From: Plasmodiophora brassicae
Taxonomy: Eukaryota; Endomyxa: Phytomyxea; Phytomyxea; Plasmodiophorida
Direction: 5' to 3'
Assembly (NCBI GenBank): GCA_036867785.1
Contig: CP145416.1
Span: 806,001 to 870,000, forward strand
Length of the DNA stretch: 64,000 nucleotides
Made by a program: the position numbers and the translations under genes. This document shows, piece by piece, positions 10,257-20,737 of the stretch. The notes under the pieces are model-generated. The model worked only from the letters and a program-made list of their open reading frames with translations, searched no databases and had not been told where the DNA came from. Within the stretch, counting starts at the first letter, position 1, and each line of letters starts with the position of its first letter.

Positions 10257-11972
10257 ATGATTGCGCGCGGAGTCCGCGACGGCATTCCGCAACCCCGCAT
10301 GAAGATCTGTACGGCGCGCCCTTCGCTGCCGGTCCCGCCGATCGGGATCACCAGCCCGACCGATACGTCCGACCCTCGTGATGTCCTGCTAGTATTTATT
10401 CGTACGGCGCTGACCAACAAGCTACAGGTAATTGTATCTTCAGTGTTGCGGCTAGCAGCTAACTGAATTGTATTCCAAAAGGGGAATGGATTGGCGTTCA
10501 ACAAGATCTGCGAATCGCTGTCTGGAAAGTTAGATTCAGGTGCCATAGTTCGTTGGTATTCGACACTCAACAACTGTGTATCGCTGATTGTTCCTGGTCC
10601 GGCTCACGCCCAGCTTGTCCAGACGGTATTTGCCTTTGACGCCTGGGATGTATCTCCCGAATCTACCGAATCGTACGCCCAATTCATTGTCGACTTGGTT
10701 TCGTGCAACGGCAAGTTCTTGCCGATGTGCTTCGGTGCCCTTGTTGAAAAGCTGCGTTGCCACACGACGTCTTGCGATGTAAGCGTTACGTCGCCGTACG
10801 CCTTGCCCGGAAGAACACCTGAATCAGTGCTTGCCGTGTGCGAGGGCGTGTCGTCCCTGATCTGTCGCATATTGCAGTTGATACCATCCGCACTCACATC
10901 CCTGTTCCCACTCATCGTCCAGTCCTTCCCTCATCCTCGCATGTCTGCAGACGAGCATTTGGCGTTCATCGGCAATATCCTGCGCCTGTCGCAAGATGCT
11001 CCGGAACTTCGCGACCGCATCGTTCAGCTGATCGTTCAGAAGGTTGTCCTGCTCGATTGCGAATCGAATGAGGATCACAGCGCGGTTGACGACAAACCCG
11101 CCGGCCCTGCTCTGGACCGGCTCGACCGGATCCTGGCTTTGTTGCTCGAACACTTACAGTCCGTTCAAAATTCTCGGCCGGATCTGTGCGGGTCGCTGTT
11201 CGCCTCTCTCATGCACGTCTTTGAATCCACCGTGCTGACATCGTGCAACTGCCGTCACGTCCCGTTTCTCATGTTCTACATGTGCTCGTTCCGCAACAGT
11301 TTCGCCGAAACGTTTCTGAGTTTCCTGCTTGAACGCGCCCTGGACCTGACGCAGCCTCAGCAAGTTCGCGTCAGCTGCTCGCGGTACCTGAGAGGCTTCC
11401 TGATGACGGCCAACTACGTTCGCCATGCTTCCCGTATGCACTGCTTCGAGGTAATCCTGAAGTACATCCACTCGTACATTGAAGTCCATGAAGACGACCT
11501 TGATGAAATGCGGATCGTGAACGACGACACGATTGGTGACGGAAATGGCAAAGGGTTGCACGCCGTCTTCTATTCGTTATGCGAGACGATGCTGAAACTG
11601 TTCTGCTGCTTCAAACCGGAACTTCAAGAACTTCTCGAAGAGGCACCCGACCTGGCCGAGTTCTTCAGGTTCAGCTCCATTGTGGAGTCGTCCCTGAATC
11701 CTCTGCGATTCTGCTGCCCTGATACGGTGGCCGAATTCGCAACCATCCTGATATCGATGGGACTTGGCGATTGCTATCCTGTTATCCGTCGCAACAACAT
11801 GCTGGCGTCCGTTGCTCATCCTGCAGTGTCGACGACGCCTTTCACCGTCCTCCGATTGCCGCTCTCGCGCGCCTTCTTCAGTGACATCCACCACGAGTCA
11901 TGGCATTCTTTAGGTGACACCGCTTTCTCCGACGACGAGGATGAAATTATAGACAACATTATATCGCTGTAG
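10257..11972 (+). CDS. RRN3: RNA polymerase I initiation factor RRN3 (TIF-IA)
   Basis: RRN3 bridges RNA polymerase I to the promoter-bound core factor and is the growth-regulated switch of rRNA synthesis. Exon 1 (10257-10427, 57 codons) joins in phase 0 over an intron at 10428-10481 containing GCTAACTG near the acceptor. The product is 553 residues, close to the family norm of 600-650. Family landmarks include the HEAT-like helical body and the conserved segment RVSCSRYLRGFLMTANYVRHA, followed by the block ending in LRFCCPDTVAEFATI. The C-terminus is acidic (SDDEDEIIDN). Few introns compared with its neighbours. Confidence 0.9.
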
Positions 11973-12743
11973 GGTAACACTCAATCTTGTACTGTCGAAT
12001 CGTAGTCGATCGCGCTAGGTGACGCCCCGGAACTTATAGCTTGCGCCGTAATCGTGAGCGGTCGTCGACACGAAGCGTAAGATCCGCATTCAGAGTTGTC
12101 TGGCACAGGCGCGCACTCGAGGTCGTGAATTTGGTGGCTAGAGAGCTACGAGGAGACATCCCCACCGTGCCGGACATGAACCTCGCATGTGAAGGTGTTC
12201 GTGTTGATGGGGCTTCTGAGCAATACGACTATCTGCCAGGATGATGCCGATGGATCCAAGGATGAAACCGGCTGATGCTTTTCGTACTCGCTTCTTTCAC
12301 GTCGTCCTGGGGTTTACCGGGCCGGGATGCTTGCTGTGCGGATCGGGCAGATATGCGATCTGCATCATGGCGATTGTGGCAAGTTTCCACTTGCCATCGC
12401 GTGATCCGCGCGTCGGGCGATCGTTAGGACTTAGGCGATCCTGAATTGTTTATTCGTGAAATAAACACCTGGACGACGCCCGACCCAGCAGCGTGTGTGC
12501 TACGTCGGGTCGACTGGCGGTGTCCAGTCGCCCGACCGACCCGAGGCGAAGGCCGTGTGTGCGCACTATGCACACGGCACACTCTCCATTCTATTTTTGG
12601 CACTGGCGACTGGCAGGCCACGGCAGCTGACGACAGCGTTTCTGCGCAGTAGACCTGAAGGAGGGCGGTCACGGTGTCCGCCGCGGTCTCACAAACGATC
12701 GGGGCAACCTGAACAGCACGAGGATTGCTGACATCTGAACACT
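11973..12743. other. Intergenic region between RRN3 and PQ-loop gene
   Basis: No coding frame here looks real. The stretch 12240-12680 is mixed-sequence DNA with short unrelated open frames on both strands. It includes a small perfect stem, TGTTTATT / AATAAACA, at 12447-12467 with a 5-nt loop. I see no RNA gene. Confidence 0.5.
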
Positions 12744-13607
12744 ATGATGCAATGTGTATGCAAGGATGCACAAAGGGGCGGCTGGTACTATAATCAGTTC
12801 GTCGGGACGGTGTTCAGCGAGTGCCTGTATTATCCGGTCGACTATATTCCGCTCGTCTGCGGTCTGATCAGCACTGTCCTCTGGATGTTCGCTCTGATGC
12901 CACAGATCATCACGAATTACAAGAACAAGCAAACGGAAGCGCTGTCCCCAGTGTTCGTTGTCGTTTGGCTGGCTGGCGATGTCTTCACGTTGGCCGGCGC
13001 TGTCATCAGTCAGCAGCCAATGACGATGATCCTCTGTGGCGCGTACTTCTGCCTCAACGACGTCTTCATGCTCTCTCAAAGTTACATTTATCGTAACAAT
13101 TCCTCAGGCGGCCGGCGTTCGTCCAGGTCGAAATCCGTTGCAACGCTGTGTGCCGTGGCACTCATGGTTGGTGGAACGATTGCGGCGACGTCTACGTCAA
13201 TGTCGCCATCCGTTACTGGCCGAACGCTGCTAAGCGAAAACACAAATTACTGTGACTACGAGAGCGATAACGAGATCCGGTTTATCTTGGGCAGTGTCAT
13301 CTCGTGGATCGCCGGTATGCTGTACTTCTTCTCGCGTATTCCCCAGATCCGTCACATGGTCTCGTCTCGAAGCGTTGAAGGGTTAGACGTGCGCATGTTC
13401 ATCCTCTGCGTCGCCGCCAACACGTTCGGGGGTGCACAATTCATCGCCAAGGCTGCGTTGAGCAACGACTTCAACGTTCAAAAGTGGTGCGCGAATACCC
13501 TCCCTTTCGTCATCGGCAGCACTGGCACCCTCGTCTTCGACTTCATCATCATTACCATTTACTTCAGGTATGGCCGACTTCCTACGAGGGACATCGAGAA
13601 GCAATGA
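12744..13607 (+). CDS. PQ-loop membrane transporter (SLC66A1/PQLC2, Ypq1-like)
   Basis: This is a single-exon, 287-residue protein with about seven hydrophobic helices and two PQ-loop motifs, FALMPQIITNY near residue 55 and FSRIPQIRHM near residue 198. The two PQ loops with the strongly hydrophobic pattern between them define the SLC66 family, whose PQLC2/Ypq branch exports cationic amino acids from lysosomes or vacuoles. The segment ALSPVFVVVWLAGDVFTLAG is typical of that branch. Location in the lysosomal or vacuolar membrane is inferred from the family. Start chosen at the first ATG; the second codon is also ATG. Confidence 0.88.
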   Translation: MMQCVCKDAQRGGWYYNQFVGTVFSECLYYPVDYIPLVCGLISTVLWMFALMPQIITNYKNKQTEALSPVFVVVWLAGDVFTLAGAVISQQPMTMILCGAYFCLNDVFMLSQSYIYRNNSSGGRRSSRSKSVATLCAVALMVGGTIAATSTSMSPSVTGRTLLSENTNYCDYESDNEIRFILGSVISWIAGMLYFFSRIPQIRHMVSSRSVEGLDVRMFILCVAANTFGGAQFIAKAALSNDFNVQKWCANTLPFVIGSTGTLVFDFIIITIYFRYGRLPTRDIEKQ

Positions 13608-13942
13608 TATCCGTGATCGTCCACTATGTGGAAATAAAGTCGTTCGGAATCGGTTCAAGCATGAATCTCGATCAGGTGGATGACTCAACCGACGGGTCAA
13701 TCAGCTGCTGTTGAAGTATCTGTCGCATAGAATATCAGCGGTCATCACCTGCAACGAGCTTGTCGCCAGGCGACGAAGCAGGCCTGAAGTGCGCGTACGG
13801 CTCCGTGGCGGCGCAGCCTACGTGCCCTGGTTGAGGGTCGAGACGTTGCAACCTGCTGCAGGGCCACGCGTACGGCTGTCCCGCAGGCTCTGGGCATCTT
13901 ATTTATCGCTGGGCGAGCCCGGTCAACCCATCCGTTCCCACA

Positions 13943-15511
13943 ATGTCCGACTCGCTGTCATCATTGCAGAGTGAAACCGAGGAGGTCGGCGGCCTGGTCG
14001 TTCCCCATGTCGCACTGCGCCAGTTCGGGTCTTCGTCGTCGGCCGGCGTGCCTCGAGGGCTCAGCCTCAGCGTGTCCATGGCCGACACGGACCTAGACCT
14101 GCCGATGGGGGGCGTATCGCCCAGCGACAAACGTTTTCACGTCCCGGTGCATGATTTCAGAAGGTATATTGCTGAAGTACTCGAACCGGTCAACGAAATC
14201 TGTTGCGACGGATACGACGAGGAAATGGATGTCAGCGTGCGGCGGCTGTGCCTGTTGCTCCGTGTCTTAATGCTCGGCGCGTAGGAACTTCAACGACGAT
14301 GCGTCACTGCAAATTTGAAGCAGCTTGTGTACCCGAGGTCTTCGAAGCTGACGAAGAAGAACCGGTACATGAACATTCTGCCATGTAAGCCGTTTCTGCT
14401 TGGGTACCGTGTCAATAGTGCCTGACGATCCGCGTTGTTGTTCTTCACAGATGCGCACACGCGTGTCGTCCTGGACCAGCTCAAGCAAGATGCCGACTCG
14501 GACTACATCAATGCCAACTTTGTCAAAGCCGACGTTGTTGGATCTACCACGACATATATATCAACGCAAGCGCCTGTTCCCAACAGCGTCCAGGATTTCT
14601 GGAGGATGGTCTGGGAGCATAAGTCGACCCTAGTGGTCATGCTGACGCCTTTGAAAGAGAAGGAGACGGTGAAGGTCCCGCGTTGCAGTACTGCTATGCG
14701 TTCCGACACTGATAGCCGTCCACAGGTGAAGTCAGACATTTACTGGCCGAAAAAGGTCGATAAGTGCAAGGAATTCTCGAATGGGATTTCGGTCCGGATG
14801 ACCGCAGAGGCGCACACCGGCGACATCGTTACCCGCATGTTCGAAGTGTTCGCGACTGCGGTATGAATTGCGCATATGAACGACATCTCCCACCAGCGCT
14901 AACGATGCTGGGGAATTGTAGAACCCAAACGATGTCAGAGTGGTTCATCAGATCCAGGTGCGCCCTGTCGAATTCCGTCTTATTGTCGCCCTACTTGTCT
15001 AACCGTCGACCCCCACCCCCAGTATATTGCATGGCCGGACCACAATGTCCCTGTATCGTTTGACTCGTATTTGGCCATGCTGGACGCCTACCGTACGGTT
15101 CGCGATAGGTCATCCGGGCCCGTCATCGTACACTGCAGGTACGTATGGCGCTGGGAGCGTTATCCTCATCTGACTTGCGTTACCATCAGCGCCGGTGTCG
15201 GTCGGACGGGGACGTTCATCGGGATTGACATTGCAGTGGACCATCTGGGTCACATTATTCGCTCTGGCACCCCAATGGATACAGTCTGCATCGTCGATAT
15301 GGTGTACAGCATGCGGACACAGCGTCCTGGAATGGTCCAAACGAAGGTCCGACGTCTGGAGCACTGTCCGGATACTGGCACTCATTAATTCGAACAGACG
15401 CAATACCGTTTCATGTACGAGTTCCTTGGCTTCTGCATAGAGCATGGGCATTTCGGTCTTCGAGTCGCCGCGCTAACCACACCGTCACCCGTTCGGGTTC
15501 CGATAAACTAA
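13943..15511 (+). CDS. Classical protein tyrosine phosphatase
   Basis: A single-domain PTP that removes phosphate from phosphotyrosine. An N-terminal Ser-rich leader (MSDSLSSLQSETEEVGG) precedes the catalytic domain. Ordered motifs are KKNRYMNILP joined across an intron to Y-AHTRVVL, DYINANFVKAD, STQAPVPNSVQDFWRM, the WPD loop in IAWPDHNVPVSF (about 15030), and the signature HCSAGVGRTG. The signature is itself split by an intron (about 15138-15190, GTACGT...CAG) right after the catalytic Cys codon. The Q-loop segment MRTQRPGMVQTK joins over another intron to TQYRFMYEFLGF. All catalytic residues are present. At least five introns; its stop lies 23 bp from the stop of the convergent TPR gene. 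Confidence 0.9.
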
Positions 15512-15533
15512 CAATTGTCTCCACGTGTTTACT

Positions 15534-16682
15534 CTACCCATCATGCTGCTCCTGGCTGGAGCTGGCAGCCGGCATGCCCTTCAGGACGCGATCTCGGATC
15601 GCCTCCATATGGTCCTCGAACTTCATCTGCCCGTTGACGATTCCTAGCTGAACCGACGCGTGCGTGAAGGCCTTCAGGTTGCCGGTCGCCTTGGCGACCT
15701 GCCTGGCCTGATGATACAGCAGGCGAGCCTGTGGCAGGTCTTCCTGCATCGTGGCAATATCGGCCAGGTGCGCGTACGCGATCCCGGCCGCTGTCGTGTT
15801 GTGTGTCGCCCTCGACAGCTCCAGGAACCGTTCCATGCACGCCTTGGCCGTAGACAAGTCGCCACTGAGCCCACCGACGATACCCAAGTTGTTAACCGCG
15901 ATCGCTTGCGAGGTCTGCGACTCCATCCGGATGGCGTACCGCAGGGCGTGCTGATGGTGCTCGAGAGCGACCTGGTGCTCGCCAAGGCACGCGTACACGC
16001 ATCCGAGGTTCGTATGCGCGACGAACTTGCCTTGCAGGTCTGCCGACTCCAAATGCATGTGATGGTACTTCAGCGCCGTTCCCAGATCGCCTGTCTTCTG
16101 GTACATAGCCGCGATGCTGTTACAGGACACCGCCTGGCCCGGCGCGTCCTTTCGTTCTGCGCTGATCTCCAGGTGCCGTTTGAACGCTGATATCGCTTGC
16201 GTCAGCGCGCCCGTTGCCTCGTGCAGCAACCCGATGTTGAACAAGGAGTTGGCTTCAGCGGATCCCCGACCCGCTCGCCTACACGCTTTCGCTCGCGCCT
16301 TGTAATCCGACATCAGCTTGGGGTCGATCTTATCCATCCGCGACGCTTTAGCGACCACGTTCATGTTGGCTGGGAAGTCGACACGAACAGGCTCGGGTAC
16401 CGGGCCGTTGCTCGCGCGTCGCTGACCTTCCCATGGCCGCCCTTTTGGTTTCACCAACGGCGATCGTCGCTGCGGCGAGACGGATCTCGATAGCGAGATC
16501 GGCGGCGGCGGACAGTTCGCCCTGGCCGGCCTGTAATGCGGCCGATGCCGATCCGGGGAATCGTGCAGGATCGACCGGAACGCCGGCGACGCCTCGAACG
16601 TGTTGAACCCCTGCAGCGACGCCGAGTGTCGCGGGTCCAGCGCTGGCAACCTTGCCGGGGCCGTCGTCGCCGTCTGCGACAT
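15534..16682 (-). CDS. Tetratricopeptide-repeat protein (LGN/TTC-type TPRs)
   Basis: This is a 382-residue, intron-less protein. Residues 1-130 are low-complexity, rich in Pro, Arg and Ser. From about residue 140 there are about six TPR/GPSM-like repeats of about 40 residues, each with the W/L-G-Y-A-F-P-type pattern, for example NIGLLHEATGALTQAI, SIAAMYQKTGDLGTAL, NLGCVYACLGEHQVAL and NNLGIVGGLSGDLSTA. Such arrays bind short peptides and act as scaffolds, so a specific partner cannot be named. The frame stays open to 16994, but that would overlap the divergent gene at 16834, so the ATG at 16682 is preferred. Confidence 0.85.
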   Translation of the reverse strand: MSQTATTAPARLPALDPRHSASLQGFNTFEASPAFRSILHDSPDRHRPHYRPARANCPPPPISLSRSVSPQRRSPLVKPKGRPWEGQRRASNGPVPEPVRVDFPANMNVVAKASRMDKIDPKLMSDYKARAKACRRAGRGSAEANSLFNIGLLHEATGALTQAISAFKRHLEISAERKDAPGQAVSCNSIAAMYQKTGDLGTALKYHHMHLESADLQGKFVAHTNLGCVYACLGEHQVALEHHQHALRYAIRMESQTSQAIAVNNLGIVGGLSGDLSTAKACMERFLELSRATHNTTAAGIAYAHLADIATMQEDLPQARLLYHQARQVAKATGNLKAFTHASVQLGIVNGQMKFEDHMEAIRDRVLKGMPAASSSQEQHDG

Positions 16683-16833
16683 TAGATTCCAACCTTGGGG
16701 CGTACTACTTTGATCAACGCGATTGCATGCGGGTGCCACGTGTCGCGTAGATATTAATGTTGCAGCGTGACTCTTGGTAACGTTCCGCGTTACGACGACA
16801 CGTGGTTCACGGCAACGTTTCGCGTCACACATC

Positions 16834-17508
16834 ATGAGTCGGGTCCTGTTTCGTGGGTCAGAAACGTGGACTGCGCGGCACCCGACGATGGCGACGTCGG
16901 ACGTTGACGATGAGCGCCGTGATGGTGGTGGCGTCGACAGGTTGTCGATGTGCCATGCTATTGCGGTGCTGGTTGTCGGGGTCGCGGTCGCCATTGTCGG
17001 GTTGGTTGAGACCGGGTCGGGGGTGTCGTGGCTGCGTTCGCCGAATTCGGGCGCGGCGACGGCGCTGCTGGTTGGCAGCGCGTTGTATTACGCTGTTGAC
17101 GTGGTGCGGTTGATATGGTGGCCGAATCCGTGGACAACGGTGATGATGCAACGGGGGCTGATCGCGCACCATGCCCTGTGTCTGATAGCGGTTGTCCCGA
17201 GCGTTGTCGTGGGGCGTGACGCGGCGATTGTGGTGACGGGGATGGTGATTGGGGAGGTGTCAAACCCGCCGAGATTGCTGGCGCATCGGTCGAAAACGTG
17301 CCTGGATATCCATTTGGCCACGTTCGTGGCGACGAGGATCGCGGCGGCAGTGTTCACCAAGTTTGCCATTCCGTTCATGCATATGTGGACGACAGCGGTC
17401 GGCGCGATCGGCGTTCTGCTCGTGTCGGCGGCTGCCATCATGCAGAACTGTCACCAATTCACGGCACCGCTCATCACGCGCGATGGGATAGAAGCGAACA
17501 GATCCTAA
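16834..17508 (+). CDS. TLC-domain membrane protein (TLCD4-like)
   Basis: A 224-residue protein with about six hydrophobic helices. It carries the TRAM-LAG1-CLN8 landmarks: IAHHALCLIAVVP with paired histidines about two-thirds along, and GEVSNPPRLL, which matches the family's E-x-S-x-P-x-x-N/R motif. TLC proteins act in sphingolipid or phospholipid handling in the ER or plasma membrane; the exact substrate here is unknown. A second in-frame ATG (MATSDVDDE) follows 18 codons downstream and could be the true start. The stop is 15 bp from the stop of the convergent TIM14 gene. Confidence 0.75.
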   Translation: MSRVLFRGSETWTARHPTMATSDVDDERRDGGGVDRLSMCHAIAVLVVGVAVAIVGLVETGSGVSWLRSPNSGAATALLVGSALYYAVDVVRLIWWPNPWTTVMMQRGLIAHHALCLIAVVPSVVVGRDAAIVVTGMVIGEVSNPPRLLAHRSKTCLDIHLATFVATRIAAAVFTKFAIPFMHMWTTAVGAIGVLLVSAAAIMQNCHQFTAPLITRDGIEANRS

Positions 17509-17523
17509 ATAATTGTATAATGT

Positions 17524-17962
17524 TCATGAGGCCAACTTGCCGGATTTGCCCTTGACGAGCAGGTCCTTGGCCTCGTTAATCTTCTTCGCCAGATACGGTG
17601 ACCCGCCACTGTCCGGGTGGTTGTTCTTCATCAGCGTTCGGTACCGTTCCATCAGTTTCGTCTTATCGGCGCTAGCGCGAATTCCGAGAATACGTGCCGC
17701 TTCTCGTTTGTTCATCTGACAAATCATTACAATAAAGCTTAGCGGGTTCAATCGAAATACGTACAACAGCCTCAAAGCCGCCTTCGTAATATCGCTGGCC
17801 AAACATAGTGCCGCCAGCTTGCCGCCACGCTGTGTAGGCTTGTCGTGCCATACGGCTGCCAATCAGCGCACCGGCAACGCCGACGCCAGCCAGCAACGGC
17901 CACACCTTCCATAATGCACTATCAGCATGACCTTCCCGACGATCGCCGCTCATCATTACCAT
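17524..17962 (-). CDS. TIM14/PAM18 J-protein (DNAJC19 type)
   Basis: This is the J-domain co-chaperone of the mitochondrial inner-membrane import motor, which stimulates mtHsp70 at the TIM23 channel. Exon 1 (17765-17962) encodes an N-terminal tail, one membrane helix ([13 protein letters not shown]) and YYEGGFEAV. An intron at 17716-17764 (GTACGT...TCAG) joins it in phase 0 to [18 protein letters not shown]. The J domain contains the HPD triplet ([23 protein letters not shown]). The total is 129 residues, normal for the family. The start at 17962 is 76 bp from the divergent UTP25 start, so the two probably share a promoter region. Confidence 0.93.
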
Positions 17963-18038
17963 AGCGCGAAGGGGGAAGTCCGTCACGGAGTCCGCGACGG
18001 ACACCTCGAGGCAACCCGAATTCTAACGGCTGGCACAG

Positions 18039-20586
18039 ATGCCAGGCCCTGCTAAGCGGCGTAACCTATTTACGACCGATGGCAGCGATGATGAGTCGGA
18101 CGCAGACCCGTTCCAGACGTTGCTTTCATCGTTGAAAGTTGACCAGAAGTACGAGGGGATGCTGAAACGTCGCAAGTTGGAGGAAGACGGTGCTGATCAG
18201 TCGGAGGACGATGATGACGACACGTCAGTTGAGGACGGGGAGCGAGTGTTAATGTCAACAGAGGAGATTGTTGAGTTCCAGAGGAAACATGGCGACGCTT
18301 TCGAAGTTGCCGAAGACGGTGAAGAAGACGACAGCGAACAAGGTGATGACGAGTCTTCGGATGATGGTGTCGCGGATAGTAATGACGACGGTGACGACAA
18401 CGTGCCATCCGACGAATCAGAGGACGATGAAGATGTTGCCAATAACGATAACGACGACTCAATTGCAGCGGACCCCAAAGATGAATATTCGGATTTGGAC
18501 GATGGCAAACCGCAAGGCGAGGATCCGGTTCTACCATACCACACTCGAATGTTCTCCAACGAGAGCGCATCTGGTACGCGGACGTGTACGCGACCTAGTG
18601 CAATCGAGCTGATAGATTTGCTTTTGTAGCCCTTCAAGCGAAGGCTCCGTTTACGAACGTGTCGGGGGGTCCTCCGCAATGGCGCGTTACAATGCGGCGC
18701 CTAGCAGAAGATGAAAACGAATCCGTATGGCAGTTGTCTCCTTCGACTGACGATATACAGGTCAGCTTTGCCCTTGTATTTCCCGTCGTTACGTTAACAT
18801 TGTGACGTGCAGAAATCGTGGCCAGGAAATGTTGTTCGGGGTGTTGAGCCGGAGCCGTCTCCTCTTCAGCCTGTTGTCTCCAGATACCAGGATCTTGTAT
18901 ATACCTGCCGCAAGCCTGGTGATGACCGAGCAACTAGGTAGATGGTCACGATGCACCCAGCTTACTGTCATTTACTTATGGTCGCTGCAGTGACCTGTAC
19001 CTTCGGCATGTTGTTCGACATGTCCTGCGAACGCTGAGGACGATCTCGGACAATGATGCTACATTGGAGAGTGATCCGACCTTTGAAGCGCGCGACCAGG
19101 GCTTTACGCACCCGACCGTCCTGATTATGTGTCCCTTCCGGAGCAGCGCACACAGGATCGTGAACCGCGTGCTCGAGCTTCTCCCATCGAAGTTCACCCG
19201 GCAGGTGTCGAACATCAAACGGTTTAACGAAGAGTTCGGCCCTCCTGAGCCAGACGCTGAAGAGAAGGACCGGTTCAATAGGAAGCCATCGCTATACAAA
19301 GACGTGTTTTCTGGTAAGTCGCTGTCGACTCACGTTCTTGACGACCCGCGTTGTGACCATCGCTTGTGCACAGGGAACTTTGATGACAATTTTCGCTTGG
19401 GCATCAAGTTGGGCAAGCGGTCGGTCAAGCTGTTTGCAGACTTCTATGCTGTACGTCCCAGCGCTGCAACAGGCCAACGTATCACATCGCTGACGTGCAC
19501 CCACAGTCTGATATTATCATTGCCTCGCCTCTTGGACTGCGAATGATTGTCGGCGGTGAAGGGGATCTGCAGAGCGAACGTGACTATGACTTCCTGTCGT
19601 CGATTGAGGTCGCGGTATTGGACCAGGCCGACGTTTTTATGATGCAGAACTGGGAACACCTACAGGCAGTGCTCAGTTGCATGAACCTCATCCCGAATGT
19701 TAGTTGTTGCTACGATCATATTGCTGTGATGTTGTTTTGATCGCTCCTTAGGATTCGTCCCACTCCGACTTCTCCCGTCTGCGCTCCTGGAACCTGGATG
19801 GATTGGCGGCTTACCACCGCCAGATGCTCATATTCGCTTCACACGGGTTTGTCAAATTCCCTTTTCCACGGCGCCCGTCACCTCATGCTTCGTACAGGTT
19901 CCCTGAGTTGAACGCCCTATCGTCCAAGCACTGTCTATCGCTAGCGGGGTGCGTTCGCATCCGTCGCCACGAGTTTCCTGGCGTCCTGGAGCAAGTTGTC
20001 CTCCCGATACGGCAGCAGTTCCAACGTTTCCATCATGGAGATACGCCTACCGACGCCAGTGAAGCCCGTTTCAAGTGGTTCGCTGAAGAGATCCTCCCGC
20101 AACTGAAGACCAACCTGTCGTCACACATTCTATTGTTCGTTCCTTCGTACTTCGATTACGTTCGCATCCGGAATTTGCTTCGCTCTCAAAAGGTCAAGGT
20201 TGCTCTTTGCTCAGAGTACACCAAGAAAGGTAGTACCAGTCCACACTTCGACGTTACGCGAGCATGATCTGATAGCGTGTACAGGATCGGTTGCGCGCGC
20301 TCGAAGCCGGTTCTTCCACGGCGAGCAGAAGTTCCTGCTGTGCACCGAACGATTCCATTTCTTCCGCCGGTACTGCATCCGCGGCGCGCACACGATCTTC
20401 TTCTACGGCCTGCCCCAGGAACCCACCTTCTACCTCGACTTCGTCAACGCCATTGAACCCGGCTCCCACCAGACGACGATTGCGCTCTTCTCCCGGTTCG
20501 ACGCGCTCGCTCTCGAACGGGTCGTCGGGTCGTCCCGAGCCGCCCGCCTGCTCAGTGCGCACAAGGACCTCCACATGTTCTGCTGA
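18039..20586 (+). CDS. UTP25: U3 snoRNP component UTP25 (DEF/DIEXF)
   Basis: UTP25 is a helicase-like but non-motor protein of the small-subunit processome, needed for 18S rRNA maturation in the nucleolus. The N-terminal 180 residues are very acidic (long Asp/Glu/Ser runs), as in the family. Downstream exons carry the diagnostic blocks: [89 protein letters not shown], and the C-terminal [21 protein letters not shown] and [16 protein letters not shown]. The DEAD-like box reads LDQAD, as expected for this non-canonical family. About six introns, not all resolved. Confidence 0.93.
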
Positions 20587-20737
20587 TTGCCACTCCTCCT
20601 TGTCTATCTATAGTACTGCGGTTGCGTCGTGCAGCTCACTGAGCGTACTCATCGTCACTCGTAGTGGTCAGCAACGCGAACATTCGTTGACGGGTTCGGG
20701 ATCCGGAGCGGACAGGTAGCTGCTGTTTCTGCGCCGC

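Noticed and set aside
12440-12470. 8-bp stem with 5-nt loop, considered as a histone-type 3' end or terminator
   Set aside because: No histone gene is nearby and the stem is not followed by a purine-rich element; too short to call.
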